Assembly: GCA_947497245.1 (NCBI GenBank)
Contig: CANMFO010000001.1
Coordinates: 124,001-188,000, forward strand
Length of the DNA stretch: 64,000 nucleotides
Origin: an uncultured Flavobacteriaceae bacterium
GTDB taxonomy: Bacteria > Bacteroidota > Bacteroidia > Flavobacteriales > Flavobacteriaceae
Direction of reading: 5' to 3'
Numbering within the stretch: position 1 is the first letter of the stretch; the number at the start of each line of letters is the position of its first letter. Position numbers and translations under genes: made by a program. Of this stretch, positions 36,231-45,993 are shown one piece after another. The notes beneath the pieces were generated by a model, which saw only the letters and a list, made by a program, of their open reading frames with translations, did not search any database and was not told the origin of the DNA.

Positions 36231-37667
36231 ATGGCCTTTTTTACGATATTGTCGTCTTCGATGAACTTGTGCGGGCAAAATTCTTGGGCAAAGGAACTGC
36301 CCGGTTTAGGGACATTTTCCTCCCCTAGGGTTGCCGACCTGAACAACGATTCGATTGGAGATATCATATTGGGGGCGGGCAGGGAAGAATTTCAGGCCTG
36401 CGATTCCGCAGTGGTGGCCTTGGATGGAAGAACGGGGAAGATGTTATGGAAAGTATCGGCGAAAGATCAGATTTTTGGTTCTGCCGCCCTCAAGGATATT
36501 ACCGCGGATGGCACCGCAGATGTTTTTATAAATGGTCGTTCTGCCGAGTTAATGGCGATAGACGGTAGGTCGGGCGAGGTTATTTGGCGGTTCAAGGTAC
36601 CAAAATCTGACAAAAAGGAATGGTTCAATTTTTACAATCCACAGTTTATCCCGGATCAGAACCGAGACGGACAAGAAGATATTTTGGTATCGAATGGGGG
36701 CGATGTCATGGCAGAACCCTACGACCCGGATAGGCCCCCTGGGCATTTGGTGATCTTAAACGGAAAAAATGGGGAACTGATTTCGAGGGCGCCCATGCCG
36801 GACGGCAAGGAAATATACATGTCGCCCGCAGTATTACCAGATCGTTCCGCAGCTTTTAAAAATATCGTGTTCGGCACAGGGGGAGAAACCTTGGGGGGCA
36901 ACCTTTTCGTTTGCTCGGTTGGCGAGGTGATGTCGGGCGATCTGTCGAACGCTATCAAATTGGACAGCAGTGCGACCAAGGGGTTCATCGGTCCGGCCGC
37001 TTGGGTAGACATCAACGGCGATGGTACCCATGACATTGTTTCCAACGCTGTGGATGGCAGGTTACTGGCCTTCGATGGCAAAACCCATGACCCTATATGG
37101 AAGGTGGATGTGCCGAACACAGAAGCCTATGGCTCCGTGGCGATAGGGAATTTTAATGGTGATTCGACCCCGGACTTTTTTGTGTCCTATGCCCAGGGGG
37201 TTTGGCCGGATCTGGGATGGTCCAAGCAAATAATGGTAAGCGGGAGCGATGGAAAAATCGAGTTTGAGGATACCCTGGGGTTCTATCAAATGACCTCAGC
37301 GGTGGTTGCCGACCTGAACGGGGATGGACAGGACGAGGTTTTGATGCCCATAAACTATCAGGTGCTGAATGAATTTCAAATGAAGTTTTTTCACAATAAT
37401 ATCATGGCCATAGAGTTTACCGAAAAAGTGGCCGCCGAGCTTGATCTGCAAAATGAGGGCAATAACATATCGTCAACGCCATGGGTGGGCGATCTGGACC
37501 ATAACGGTTTTTTGGATATCGTTTACGTACATGGCACGAACGTAAAACAGACCTATACGTTCGACGGGCTTCGTATCAACCGAATCGACACCCAGTTTCC
37601 CGTAACCGGAAAAATTAAGTGGGGCGCGTATATGGGGAGCAATTACAACGGGGTATACGGTGAATGA
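36231..37667 (+). CDS. Secreted FG-GAP / PQQ-type beta-propeller protein
   Basis: 478 residues from the ATG at 36231; upstream TTG codons at 36183 or 36213 would give a longer, more basic signal region, so the start is uncertain. Signal-like segment (FFTILSSSMNLCGQ). The mature protein has repeated calcium-loop motifs of FG-GAP type (DLNNDSIGDI, DQNRDGQEDI, DINGDGTHDI, DLNGDGQDEV, DLDHNGFLDI) alternating with PQQ-like strands (ALDGRTGKMLWKVS, AIDGRSGEVIWRF). It should fold as a seven- or eight-bladed propeller. It lies 213 bases after the TonB receptor; an associated surface role is inference. Confidence 0.85.
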   Translation: MAFFTILSSSMNLCGQNSWAKELPGLGTFSSPRVADLNNDSIGDIILGAGREEFQACDSAVVALDGRTGKMLWKVSAKDQIFGSAALKDITADGTADVFINGRSAELMAIDGRSGEVIWRFKVPKSDKKEWFNFYNPQFIPDQNRDGQEDILVSNGGDVMAEPYDPDRPPGHLVILNGKNGELISRAPMPDGKEIYMSPAVLPDRSAAFKNIVFGTGGETLGGNLFVCSVGEVMSGDLSNAIKLDSSATKGFIGPAAWVDINGDGTHDIVSNAVDGRLLAFDGKTHDPIWKVDVPNTEAYGSVAIGNFNGDSTPDFFVSYAQGVWPDLGWSKQIMVSGSDGKIEFEDTLGFYQMTSAVVADLNGDGQDEVLMPINYQVLNEFQMKFFHNNIMAIEFTEKVAAELDLQNEGNNISSTPWVGDLDHNGFLDIVYVHGTNVKQTYTFDGLRINRIDTQFPVTGKIKWGAYMGSNYNGVYGE

Positions 37668-37883
37668 TCTTCCAGTGAACCCGAACATTTCATGGGCCGT
37701 GGTCTTCCCGGTCACTATTGCTGGTTGCCCATCCGAAAGTCCCGGGACTATGGGCTGGCCCTAGCATAAATTTTTGGACAAATAGAGGCGATCGCTTCTG
37801 TTGGCAATGTCCGCAATACCCCATTAAAATTTGTGATGGCGGCCGATTTTGGGTATCTTAAGCCGTAATCAGATACCCGGTTT

Positions 37884-38777
37884 ATGAATAAAATTGAGCT
37901 GCGACAAATTCAGAAAATGCTCCATGGGCAGGGATATATAGGGGACGATGCCATAGCTATGTCCATTTTCCTGTCCATACAATTGGAAAAACCCTTACTT
38001 ATTGAAGGGCCCGCTGGAGTGGGAAAGACCGAAATCGCCAAGGTAATGGCCAAAGCTTTGGGTGTCGATTTGATCCGTTTGCAGTGCTATGAAGGTTTGG
38101 ACAGTAGCCATGCCCTTTACGAATGGAATTACCAGCACCAATTGCTTTATATTAAGATGCAGGAGCAGAATGGGCAGGATTTGGAAAAGATGGAGAACAT
38201 CATTTTTTCAGAAAGGTTTCTTCTCAAACGACCCGTGCTGCAGGCCATAACCCATCCGAAAAAACCCGTACTCCTGATCGATGAGGTGGATAGGGCCGAT
38301 GAGGAGTTTGAGAGTTTTCTTTTGGAAGTATTATCAGACTGGCAAGTGACCATTCCTGAAATAGGGACGATACGGGCCAAGGGCAAACCGCGGATCATCC
38401 TTACCGGGAACCGTAGCAGGGAACTGTCCGAGGCCTTGCGCAGAAGGTGCCTGTACCTATGGATCGATTACCCCGGTTTTGAGAAAGAACTGGCCATCGT
38501 GAAGTCGAAGGTTCCCGAGGTGGATGAAAAGCTTGGCCGGGAAATCTGCGCCTTCATGAAAGAACTTCGCAAGCTGCGATTGGAGAAGACCCCTGGGGTC
38601 TCGGAGACCATAGATTGGGCCCGTGCCTTGGCCAGCCTACACCTGAAGCACTTGGACAAACAAACCGTGGAGGACACCTTGGGCGTGGTGCTCAAGGATT
38701 GGCAGGATATTCGCCATACCCAGGATGCACTGTCCGAATTATTGGAAAAGACAGGGGTGACCTCTAGAATTGGTTAA
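37884..38777 (+). CDS. MoxR-family AAA+ ATPase (CoxD-like)
   Basis: 297 residues. Walker A GPAGVGKTEIAK near 45, Walker B LIDEVDRAD near 132, an arginine-finger candidate and a sensor-1 Asn in LTGNRSRE. MoxR-type ATPases work with VWA proteins as chaperones for metallo-enzyme maturation. In CO dehydrogenase clusters the CoxD member helps assemble the copper-sulfur site. It heads the cox-like cluster, 11 bases before the VWA gene. Confidence 0.9.
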   Translation: MNKIELRQIQKMLHGQGYIGDDAIAMSIFLSIQLEKPLLIEGPAGVGKTEIAKVMAKALGVDLIRLQCYEGLDSSHALYEWNYQHQLLYIKMQEQNGQDLEKMENIIFSERFLLKRPVLQAITHPKKPVLLIDEVDRADEEFESFLLEVLSDWQVTIPEIGTIRAKGKPRIILTGNRSRELSEALRRRCLYLWIDYPGFEKELAIVKSKVPEVDEKLGREICAFMKELRKLRLEKTPGVSETIDWARALASLHLKHLDKQTVEDTLGVVLKDWQDIRHTQDALSELLEKTGVTSRIG

Positions 38778-38787
38778 AAACGAAGCG

Positions 38788-39966
38788 ATGCCGTTCCCTT
38801 TGATTCCCACGCAGACCGAACTCTCTGGCAATATCGTACTACTGTGCCGATTTTTAAGGGGCAAAGGATTCCCTTTGGGGGCGACTGAAGTGGCCAATGC
38901 CCTGGAAGCCCTCACACATTTGCCGATCCACAAGGAAATTTATTTCAAAAGAGCGCTCAAAGCAGTATTGACCAAAAACTGGCATCAGCAATCCAATTTC
39001 GACGAACTGTACGATGAATTCTGGAAGCAACTCTCAAGGGCCACAGATTCGAAAGTCAGGGATAGCGAGGGGATGCGGGACAAAAAATCGAAGGGCCAAA
39101 GGAAAGAGGCCCAGTTCGAGTCCTTAAAGGACTGGCTCAACCTAAACCCGTCCACTACCGAAAAGGATGTGGCATCTTTTAGCGATTTGGAGGTACTGAC
39201 AAAGAAGAACTTTTCCGATTTGAGCGAGGAAGAGATGCGATTGACGATGCGTTTATTGCGGAAAATGGCCCGTCGAATGGCCCATCAAAAAAGCCGTTTG
39301 AACAAAAAATCGAGAAGGCGCGATCGTTTGGACCTAAAAAGGACCATCAAGGCCAATATGAGGAAGGGCGGCGCCATTCAGCAGTTTCTTTTTAGTGAAA
39401 AAAAGGAAAGGAAGCTAAAGTTGGTGCTGCTCTGTGATGTTAGTCGATCGATGGACCTTTACAGTCGTTTTTTCGTCCACTTGATCTACGCTTTTCAAAA
39501 TGCCCATGACCGGATTGAAACTTTTGTGTTCAGCACCGCCCTGCACCGGGTAAGTGAAATTCTGGACCATCATGAATTCGACAAGGCTTTTGATATCATT
39601 TCGGATCGGGTGCCCCAATGGTCGGGCGGGACGACAATTGGCAGTTGTCTTAAGGATTTCGCCATTTCATACGGCAACCGATTGTTGGACAAAAAGACCA
39701 TCGTTTTGATTTTAAGTGACGGTTGGGACACTGGGAATCCGGAAATTATGAGGGAGGCCATGCAAATTATCCACAAAAGATCAAAAAGAGTGCTATGGCT
39801 AAATCCCTTGGCCGGAAACCCCGAATTTTCCCCGGAAGCCCTGGGTATGAAGACGGCCTTGCCCTATATCGACGCCCTGGCCCCCGCCCACAATTTGGAG
39901 AGCCTCAAACAGGCGCTTTATCAATTCCGCAAACGGCGTAACTTGTCGAATAAGCAATTTGGATAA
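38788..39966 (+). CDS. VWA-domain protein (CoxE-like)
   Basis: 392 residues from the ATG at 38788; a TTG at 38770 would overlap the MoxR gene. The N-terminal half is helical, with a very basic patch (KSRLNKKSRRRDRLDLKR). The C-terminal VWA domain carries the MIDAS-type DVSRSMDLYSRF near 215 and DGWDTGNPE near 312. CoxE proteins pair with the MoxR ATPase in molybdenum-hydroxylase maturation. The genes are adjacent and probably co-transcribed. Confidence 0.85.
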   Translation: MPFPLIPTQTELSGNIVLLCRFLRGKGFPLGATEVANALEALTHLPIHKEIYFKRALKAVLTKNWHQQSNFDELYDEFWKQLSRATDSKVRDSEGMRDKKSKGQRKEAQFESLKDWLNLNPSTTEKDVASFSDLEVLTKKNFSDLSEEEMRLTMRLLRKMARRMAHQKSRLNKKSRRRDRLDLKRTIKANMRKGGAIQQFLFSEKKERKLKLVLLCDVSRSMDLYSRFFVHLIYAFQNAHDRIETFVFSTALHRVSEILDHHEFDKAFDIISDRVPQWSGGTTIGSCLKDFAISYGNRLLDKKTIVLILSDGWDTGNPEIMREAMQIIHKRSKRVLWLNPLAGNPEFSPEALGMKTALPYIDALAPAHNLESLKQALYQFRKRRNLSNKQFG

Positions 39967-40067
39967 GCTATTTTTGAGTTATACATCAATTTAATGTAAA
40001 ATTATTGTGAATAGCTCAAAAATTTAAGAGTAAATCCTTAAAAATGTCGACCTTAATTTTTATCTTC

Positions 40068-40180
40068 AAGGGCTTTGCCCGCGTACCTGCGAACGGAGAG
40101 GCCTGATGGGTCTAAGCGATGCGGAACGAAGGTCCGAAAAGGACTTTGGCCCCTTTGGGAAAGGGGGCGATGGACCCAAG
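40068..40180 (+). ncRNA. Hairpin-rich leader before coxS (candidate structured RNA)
   Basis: Between coxE and coxS the sequence shows GGGC-TTT-GCCC (about 40070-40080), a closing helix TGGGTC (40107-40112) with GACCCA (40173-40178), an internal stem AAGGTCC (40129-40135) with GGACTTT (40141-40147, one G-U pair), and CCCCTTT (40150-40156) with AAAGGGG (40160-40166). A multi-branch fold is therefore possible right upstream of a molybdo-enzyme gene. It does not match any riboswitch I can recall exactly, so function is open. Confidence 0.4.
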
Positions 40181-40235
40181 CGGTAGAACGGTAAATCCAC
40201 AAAAAGAACATATTGCAAAACTAAATCATACACGT

Positions 40236-40700
40236 ATGAACATTTCAATTACGATCAACGGTAAAGCGTATGACCATGATATTGAGCCCCGAATAAGTTT
40301 GGCACAATTTCTACGGGAAAACCTGGACCTCACGGGAACCCATATTGGTTGCGACACCAGTGGATGTGGTGCCTGTACCATCACCTTGGACGGCAAGGCT
40401 GTAAAATCGTGCACTTTGCTCGCCGTACAAGCCGATGGATGCGAGATCACCACTATTGAGGGCATGGCGAACGGGGCCCAAATGCATCCCATCCAAGAGG
40501 CTTTTAGGGAACACCATGGCCTTCAATGTGGATTCTGTACCCCGGGTATGGTGATGACCGCGGCAGATATTCTTCAAAGTAACCCCAAACCGTCGGAAGA
40601 AGATATCCGTCATGGACTGGAAGGGAATTTCTGCAGGTGTACGGGCTATCACAACATTGTAAAATCCATTCAGCATGCCGCTGAAAAAATAAATACTTAG
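40236..40700 (+). CDS. coxS: CoxS-type 2Fe-2S subunit of a molybdenum hydroxylase
   Basis: 154 residues from the ATG at 40236; the same frame is open upstream through the leader but has no family sequence there. The plant-type 2Fe-2S motif is [12 protein letters not shown] near 43-54 with the fourth Cys further on (KAVKSC). The C-terminal all-helical cluster motif is present as QCGFCTPGM and FCRCTGY. It transfers electrons between the molybdenum cofactor and FAD subunits. Its stop is 3 bases before coxL. Confidence 0.93.
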   Translation: MNISITINGKAYDHDIEPRISLAQFLRENLDLTGTHIGCDTSGCGACTITLDGKAVKSCTLLAVQADGCEITTIEGMANGAQMHPIQEAFREHHGLQCGFCTPGMVMTAADILQSNPKPSEEDIRHGLEGNFCRCTGYHNIVKSIQHAAEKINT

Positions 40701-40703
40701 GGT

Positions 40704-43070
40704 ATGGAAACATTTATAGGAAAACCAGTAAAAAGGCGGGAGGATGCCCGTTTCCTGAAAGGGGCAGGCCGGTATACCGACGATATCAAATTACCCAAAA
40801 TGACACAGGCCGCGTTCGTGAGGAGCCCCTATGCCCATGCCAAGATTTTGGATGTCAATATAGAGGATGCGCAAAGGGGGGATGGGGTCGTTGCCGTTTT
40901 CACCGCCCAGGACGGCTGTGGAACCTTTGGGGTACCTTGTGGATGGCAAGTTGATTTTAAAAACGGGGAAACCATGAGGGAGCCCCAACACCCCTTGCTG
41001 GCTAAAGAAAAAATAAAACATGTTGGGGAAGCTGTTGCCATTGTGATTGCCGAAACCTTGGAACAGGCCCGTGATGCTGCGGAGTTGGTCAAAGTGGACT
41101 ATGAAGGTCTACCGGCCGTTACCGATCCTGGAAAGGCCATGGAGCCCGGGGCCCCCTTGGTCCATGATCAATGGTCGGACAATGCGGCCTTCGATTGGTG
41201 CATTGGCAATGATAGAACCGAGGTGGAGGCCGCCCTTGCCAGTGCACATCATGTTACGGAAATGGAATATCGAAACCAACGTTTGGCTCCCAACGCAATA
41301 GAACCGAGAAGCTACATTGCCGACTATGATGTGAATGCTGGAAAATGGACCTTATACACCAGTACCCAGAATCCCCATTTGATCAGATTACTGCTTTGCG
41401 CCTTTGTTCTGGGCATCCCTGAGCACAAGGTTCGCGTAGTGTCGTATGATGTCGGCGGTGGGTTTGGTAGCAAAATATATCACTATACCGAGGAGGCACT
41501 GTTGACCTGGGCCTCAAAGGAAGTGGGAAGACCAATAAAATGGACTTCCGATCGGAGCGAGGCCTTCCTGACCGATGCGCATGGAAGGGACCATGTGGTG
41601 AAATCCAGAATGGGATTTGACAAGGAGGGTAAGATCGTGGCCCATTTAACAGATGAGTATTGCGCCATGGGGGCCTATCTCTCCACCTTTGCTCCTGCCG
41701 TGCCTACCTATCTCCATGGGACCCTGTTCCAAGGGGTTTATACCACACCCTTGATCCATTTGAACGTCATAGCGCCCTTTACCCATACGGTTGCCGTGGA
41801 TGCATATCGCGGGGCCGGCCGGCCGGAAGCAACCTATTTGTTGGAACGGATGATCTCTAAGGCGGCAAAGGAAATGGACATGGATCCGGCTGAAATTCGG
41901 TTCAGGAACTTCATCCCTCCCTTTGACGGAGTGGAGCAGGCGGGGTATCAAACACAAGTGGCCCTGCAATACGATAGCGGCAACTATGAAGCCGTGCTTA
42001 AAAGAGGCCTGGAAATGCTGGGATACGAAGATTTTCGCAAAAGCCAAATAGCGGCTAGGAAAAACGGAAAATTGCTGGGCGTGGGCATTTCGACCTATAT
42101 CGAGGGATGTGGTATCGCCCCATCGGCGGTAGTGGGTTCCTTGGGTGCCCGGGCAGGATTGTATGAGGTCGGGGCCGTACGGGTGCAGCCCACGGGCAAG
42201 GTTTCCGTATTTACCGGATCCCATTCCCATGGGCAAGGACATGAAACTGTATTTGCCCAGTTCGTGGCGGATAAGTTGGGAATTGCCATGGATGATGTGG
42301 AAATAGAACATGGCGATACCGATCAGGTAGCTTTCGGAATGGGCACCTATGGCTCCAGAAGCCTATCGGTAGGAGGAAGCGCCATTATAAAAAGTGTTGA
42401 AAAAATACTGGAAAAAGGAGCCAAAATTGCCGCCCATAAACTGGAGGCCGCGGAAGAAGATCTCGAATACGCGGAAGGTAAGTGGACCGTAAAGGGCACT
42501 GATAAATCCATTTCATTTGGCGACGTCTCCCTGACCGCCTACGTGCCACATGATTATCCCGAAGGATTGGAACCGGGTCTCGACTTTTCCAGCTTTTACG
42601 ACCCCACCAACTTCACCTACCCCTTTGGGGCACATATTGCAGTAGTGGAAGTGGATTCCGATACCGGGAGAGTGGTCCTAAAACGCTTTGTCGCCTGCGA
42701 TGATGTGGGCAATGTCATGAACCCCATGATCGTTGATGGTCAGATACAGGGGGGAGTGGTCCAGGGTATTGGCCAGGCTTTGTTGGAAGAGGTGATATAT
42801 GACGAAAGTGGGCAAATGACCTCCGGTTCGTATATGGATTATGCCATGCCCCGCGCGGATGACGTGCCCATGATCGAAACCGATAGAACGGTGACTCCCT
42901 GCCCGCACAATCCCCTGGGGGTAAAAGGGGCGGGCGAAGCTGGGGCCATAGGCTCAACGCCGGCGGTGGTCAATGCCGTGGTGGACGCTTTGTCGCATTT
43001 AGGTGTTACCGATATACAAATGCCCCTGTCCCCGCAAAGGGTATGGAAAGCAATGAACAATGGAAGGTAA
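40704..43070 (+). CDS. coxL: Molybdopterin-binding large subunit, CoxL form II type
   Basis: 788 residues of the xanthine oxidase / CO dehydrogenase family. The active-site loop at 367-373 reads AYRGAGR, the form II signature; form I CO dehydrogenases have AYRCSFR with the copper-ligand Cys. Other motifs include GGGFGSKIY near 253 and the C-terminal GVKGAGEAGAIGSTPAVV, with the catalytic Glu. Form II members act on various substrates and few oxidise CO. The substrate is therefore not settled here. Confidence 0.92.
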   Translation: METFIGKPVKRREDARFLKGAGRYTDDIKLPKMTQAAFVRSPYAHAKILDVNIEDAQRGDGVVAVFTAQDGCGTFGVPCGWQVDFKNGETMREPQHPLLAKEKIKHVGEAVAIVIAETLEQARDAAELVKVDYEGLPAVTDPGKAMEPGAPLVHDQWSDNAAFDWCIGNDRTEVEAALASAHHVTEMEYRNQRLAPNAIEPRSYIADYDVNAGKWTLYTSTQNPHLIRLLLCAFVLGIPEHKVRVVSYDVGGGFGSKIYHYTEEALLTWASKEVGRPIKWTSDRSEAFLTDAHGRDHVVKSRMGFDKEGKIVAHLTDEYCAMGAYLSTFAPAVPTYLHGTLFQGVYTTPLIHLNVIAPFTHTVAVDAYRGAGRPEATYLLERMISKAAKEMDMDPAEIRFRNFIPPFDGVEQAGYQTQVALQYDSGNYEAVLKRGLEMLGYEDFRKSQIAARKNGKLLGVGISTYIEGCGIAPSAVVGSLGARAGLYEVGAVRVQPTGKVSVFTGSHSHGQGHETVFAQFVADKLGIAMDDVEIEHGDTDQVAFGMGTYGSRSLSVGGSAIIKSVEKILEKGAKIAAHKLEAAEEDLEYAEGKWTVKGTDKSISFGDVSLTAYVPHDYPEGLEPGLDFSSFYDPTNFTYPFGAHIAVVEVDSDTGRVVLKRFVACDDVGNVMNPMIVDGQIQGGVVQGIGQALLEEVIYDESGQMTSGSYMDYAMPRADDVPMIETDRTVTPCPHNPLGVKGAGEAGAIGSTPAVVNAVVDALSHLGVTDIQMPLSPQRVWKAMNNGR

Positions 43071-43193
43071 ACCGTTGACAGTTAACAATGTTCAACAACG
43101 TATGAACTCAATACTTACATCAGAAAGCCAACGCTTGAAACTTGTTTTTGAGGTGGGGCACAAAATTGAAAAAGAACGAAAAGAGCGAACGAT

Positions 43194-43994
43194 ATGATAC
43201 CAGCGAAGTTTGATTATATAAAGGTTTCCTCGATAGGGGAGGCGGTGACCTTGTTGGACAAACACGGGTTTGACTCCAAAATTTTATCGGGAGGACACAG
43301 TTTGATTCCAGCAATGAAGCTACGGCTCAGTAGACCGGAACTGTTGATCGATATCAGCGGTATTTCCGGAATGGACGGCATTTCCGAGGAAGGCGATAAA
43401 ATTGTCGTCGGTGCCAATTGTACCCATCAAAAGATTGCCTCTTCCAAGTTGGTCAAGGAACATCTGAATATTTTGGCCCAGACCGCTGGATGCATTGGTG
43501 ATGTTCAAGTGAGGAACCGGGGCACCCTGGGCGGCAGTTTGGCACATGCCGACCCTGCTTCCGATTACCCGGCCACGGTCCTGGCTTGCGATGCCCAAAT
43601 TATAGCCGAGGGAAAAAATGGCAGCCGAACAATAGCCGCCACGGATTTTTTCCAAAGTATATTTACTACTGCCCTAGCGGATGATGAGATCATCACCTCG
43701 GTTCGTTTTCCAAAGGTGGCCAACGGCAATTACCAAAAATTTTTCCAGTCCGCTTCACGTTTCGCGGTAGTTGGCGTGGCCGTGGTGAAGGAGGGCGATG
43801 CCGTAAAAGTAGGGATTACAGGGGTTTCGGATACACCCTATAGGGCCAGCGCAGTGGAAAGTGCCTATGACGGAGGCTCTTCGGCGGCGGCCAAAGCGGT
43901 GCATGGTGTCGAGGTGATGAGCGATCATTTTGCCGATGCGGAGTATCGCTCCCATTTGGCCAAGGTATATGTAAAAAGGGCCTTGGAGGCATAA
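43194..43994 (+). CDS. coxM: FAD-binding subunit, CoxM type
   Basis: 266 residues, FAD-binding PCMH family. The two FAD motifs are visible: KILSGGHSLIPAMKLR near 32 and the later TAGCIGDVQVRNRGTLGG near 100. The C-terminal CO-dehydrogenase flavoprotein domain follows (FQSASRFAVVGVAV). Gene order here is coxS-coxL-coxM; in many form II clusters the FAD gene is first. It lies 123 bases after coxL. Confidence 0.92.
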   Translation: MIPAKFDYIKVSSIGEAVTLLDKHGFDSKILSGGHSLIPAMKLRLSRPELLIDISGISGMDGISEEGDKIVVGANCTHQKIASSKLVKEHLNILAQTAGCIGDVQVRNRGTLGGSLAHADPASDYPATVLACDAQIIAEGKNGSRTIAATDFFQSIFTTALADDEIITSVRFPKVANGNYQKFFQSASRFAVVGVAVVKEGDAVKVGITGVSDTPYRASAVESAYDGGSSAAAKAVHGVEVMSDHFADAEYRSHLAKVYVKRALEA

Positions 43995-44014
43995 CCCGGA
44001 GTCGGTCCACCTCT

Positions 44015-44689
44015 TCAAAAAGTGTCCAATACCGATTTCAGTTCGGTCAGTTGGCCGATAGTGGCAGTGGGTGTTATCCCCCATGGATCGAACACCTTTG
44101 CCGGAGATCGTTGCACCCAGATTGCCTTCATTCCATAGGAAACGGCTCCGATCACGTCGAACGGGTTCCCGGAAATGAGAAAGGAGTTCGACTTTTCAGA
44201 ATTTGTACTGTCGTTAAAATGTTGGTAGACCCTTGGATTTGGTTTGAACGTTTTAATGGATTCCACGCTCACGACACCTTGGAAAAAATGGCCGATCCCT
44301 GAGTTTTCCAACAAGCCCGTGACGGCCTTGGCACTGCCGTTGGAAAATGCAAACATGGGATAGGCAACTTCCTGTAGGTGGGATAATGCGGCGGGTACAT
44401 CCCCAAAAGTGGGCAAGATCGTATAGGCATCCAATAAGACCCTCTGCTGCTCGGCCTCCAAGTTGACATGGAATTGCAAACAACAAAATTTCAAAGCCTC
44501 TTGGGTACAGATCGAAAAATCGACGTATGCATTCATCAAACCTCTTCGGAAGGAGTATTCCAACTGCTTGTTTCGCCATGTCTCCATAAAGGCGTGGGCG
44601 TCTTTCCCAACTAGGCCCCGCAAGGCTTGGTACACCCCGGAAGTATCGATCAAAGTTCCGTAAACATCGAATGCAAGGGTAGGTTTCAT
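44015..44689 (-). CDS. Haloacid dehalogenase-type HAD hydrolase
   Basis: 224 residues from the ATG at 44689; the frame continues 35 codons upstream without family sequence. Type II haloacid dehalogenase pattern: nucleophile D8 in FDVYGTLID, then FAFSNGSAKAV and the late acidic motif in FLISGNPFDVIGA. The size fits L-2-haloacid dehalogenases; other HAD phosphatases cannot be excluded. It is 13 bases downstream of the AhpD-like gene, same strand. Confidence 0.82.
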   Translation of the reverse strand: MKPTLAFDVYGTLIDTSGVYQALRGLVGKDAHAFMETWRNKQLEYSFRRGLMNAYVDFSICTQEALKFCCLQFHVNLEAEQQRVLLDAYTILPTFGDVPAALSHLQEVAYPMFAFSNGSAKAVTGLLENSGIGHFFQGVVSVESIKTFKPNPRVYQHFNDSTNSEKSNSFLISGNPFDVIGAVSYGMKAIWVQRSPAKVFDPWGITPTATIGQLTELKSVLDTF

Positions 44690-44702
44690 CCCATTTGACT
44701 TT

Positions 44703-45308
44703 TTAGCTATGGCTCCAATTTTCAGGATCCTCGTTCGAATTGGGGGAAAGTCCCAGAACATCACCTTTTGTGGAAACACCCAGCCCGATGACACTTCTGT
44801 TCACATAGTTAAAATAACTGGTGACCTGGTTGATCTCCAAAATCTCCCCTTCCGAAAACCCAGCGGTCTTCAAAGCGCTGAAATCGGCTTTCACGATTCC
44901 ATCGAGATCCAAGGTCAATTTTCTGGCATAGGCCATACCCACATTGTACCGGGAACCAAAAAATGTTTCCGCGGTATTGTGATGCACCGCTTCGGAAAAC
45001 CGGAATGCCCGACGGTCATCCTTCAAAATCCGTTTGAAGCCTGCAAAATGGTGGTCTACGCAATAGGAACAGCCGTTCAGGTGACTGACATAGATTCCAA
45101 GGGCTTCCAGGTACCATTTGGGCAACGTATTGCCCGAATGGTGCAAAACACTTTTGTAGAGGGTCATATGGCCCGTCAGGGTATGTGGTCTCAGGCTGTG
45201 CAGCAATAAAACATTGTCGACCTTGTCATTTGGCCCTTTTACACGATCATAGATCCTTTTTAGCCCACCATCGGCCTGCCCATATCCTATGGTTTTTATC
45301 CAACTCAT
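44703..45308 (-). CDS. AhpD-like / carboxymuconolactone decarboxylase-family peroxidase-related protein
   Basis: 201 residues. The CMD domain motif with redox CxxC and neighbouring His is GCSYCVDHH near 80. Helical residues around it (EALGIYVSHLN) match the family of AhpD-like alkylhydroperoxidases. It may reduce peroxides through the CxxC pair. It leads a two-gene run with the HAD gene. Confidence 0.85.
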   Translation of the reverse strand: MSWIKTIGYGQADGGLKRIYDRVKGPNDKVDNVLLLHSLRPHTLTGHMTLYKSVLHHSGNTLPKWYLEALGIYVSHLNGCSYCVDHHFAGFKRILKDDRRAFRFSEAVHHNTAETFFGSRYNVGMAYARKLTLDLDGIVKADFSALKTAGFSEGEILEINQVTSYFNYVNRSVIGLGVSTKGDVLGLSPNSNEDPENWSHS

Positions 45309-45382
45309 ATCGGTCTACTTCTTTCTCGTTTAGCGACTAGGAATATACCGGTTTTAAACCAATTGGATAGGGATTCGATCCA

Positions 45383-45805
45383 CTATTTCTGCATTTTTAA
45401 ATAATAGTCCATCGAATGTTTCCCGGAGCCATAAAAAAGAAAAAATAGACAAACCGCCAAGGTAATCAGCGCAAGTATGAGATTGGTGGTATTCATTTCC
45501 CCCAGGAAATTCACCAATACAGCACCTATTAGAATAGGCAATTGGGCCAGTACCGCCCAGCGGGTCAATAATCCCACTACGATCAAAAAGCCGCCAACAA
45601 AATGGGCCGGGGCCACGTAGTGAAGTATGAGCATTCCCCCGGGCATATCCTGAAAGGGTTTGATTACCTCTGCCATTTGTACTTGGTTGGACATGAAATC
45701 AACTCCTTTTATGAAAAGAAAGACACCAAGGGCCAGTCGTAAAAGATCAAGGGGGTAGTATGTGTGGGCATTGGCCCATTTGTTCAATGATTTTATTGTG
45801 GCCAT
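45383..45805 (-). CDS. DoxX-family membrane protein
   Basis: 140 residues with four transmembrane helices, starting with a soluble stretch then LLRLALGVFLFIKGVDF, the conserved first helix of DoxX. 'APAHFVGGFLIVVGLLTRWA' and the following helices fit the family. DoxX-like proteins accompany thiol or quinone metabolism in other species; the role here is unknown. It lies 74 bases upstream of the AhpD-like gene on the same strand. Confidence 0.85.
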   Translation of the reverse strand: MATIKSLNKWANAHTYYPLDLLRLALGVFLFIKGVDFMSNQVQMAEVIKPFQDMPGGMLILHYVAPAHFVGGFLIVVGLLTRWAVLAQLPILIGAVLVNFLGEMNTTNLILALITLAVCLFFLFYGSGKHSMDYYLKMQK

Positions 45806-45993
45806 GATGAAGAATTTATGGATTGTTCATCATAAGGTACTCATTTTTAAGGATATAATCAAGTTAAAATTTTAAGGCCCTGTTGGTTCCGAGAGGTGTA
45901 TTTGACTTTTTTCTATGGTTGGGGGCGATTTTTTCCAAGCGTTTTTGGAACGATTCTTGGTATTTATAAACCCAGACCGCAAAACCCCCTCAG

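Noticed and set aside
39970-40023. AT-rich inverted repeat (ATTTTTGAG ... CTCAAAAAT) after coxE
   Set aside because: Arms of 9 bases are separated by 36 bases and contain little G+C, so neither a terminator nor an operator is well supported.
41646-42311. A 221-codon minus-strand frame
   Set aside because: It is antisense to coxL, whose motifs are intact, and has no motifs of its own.
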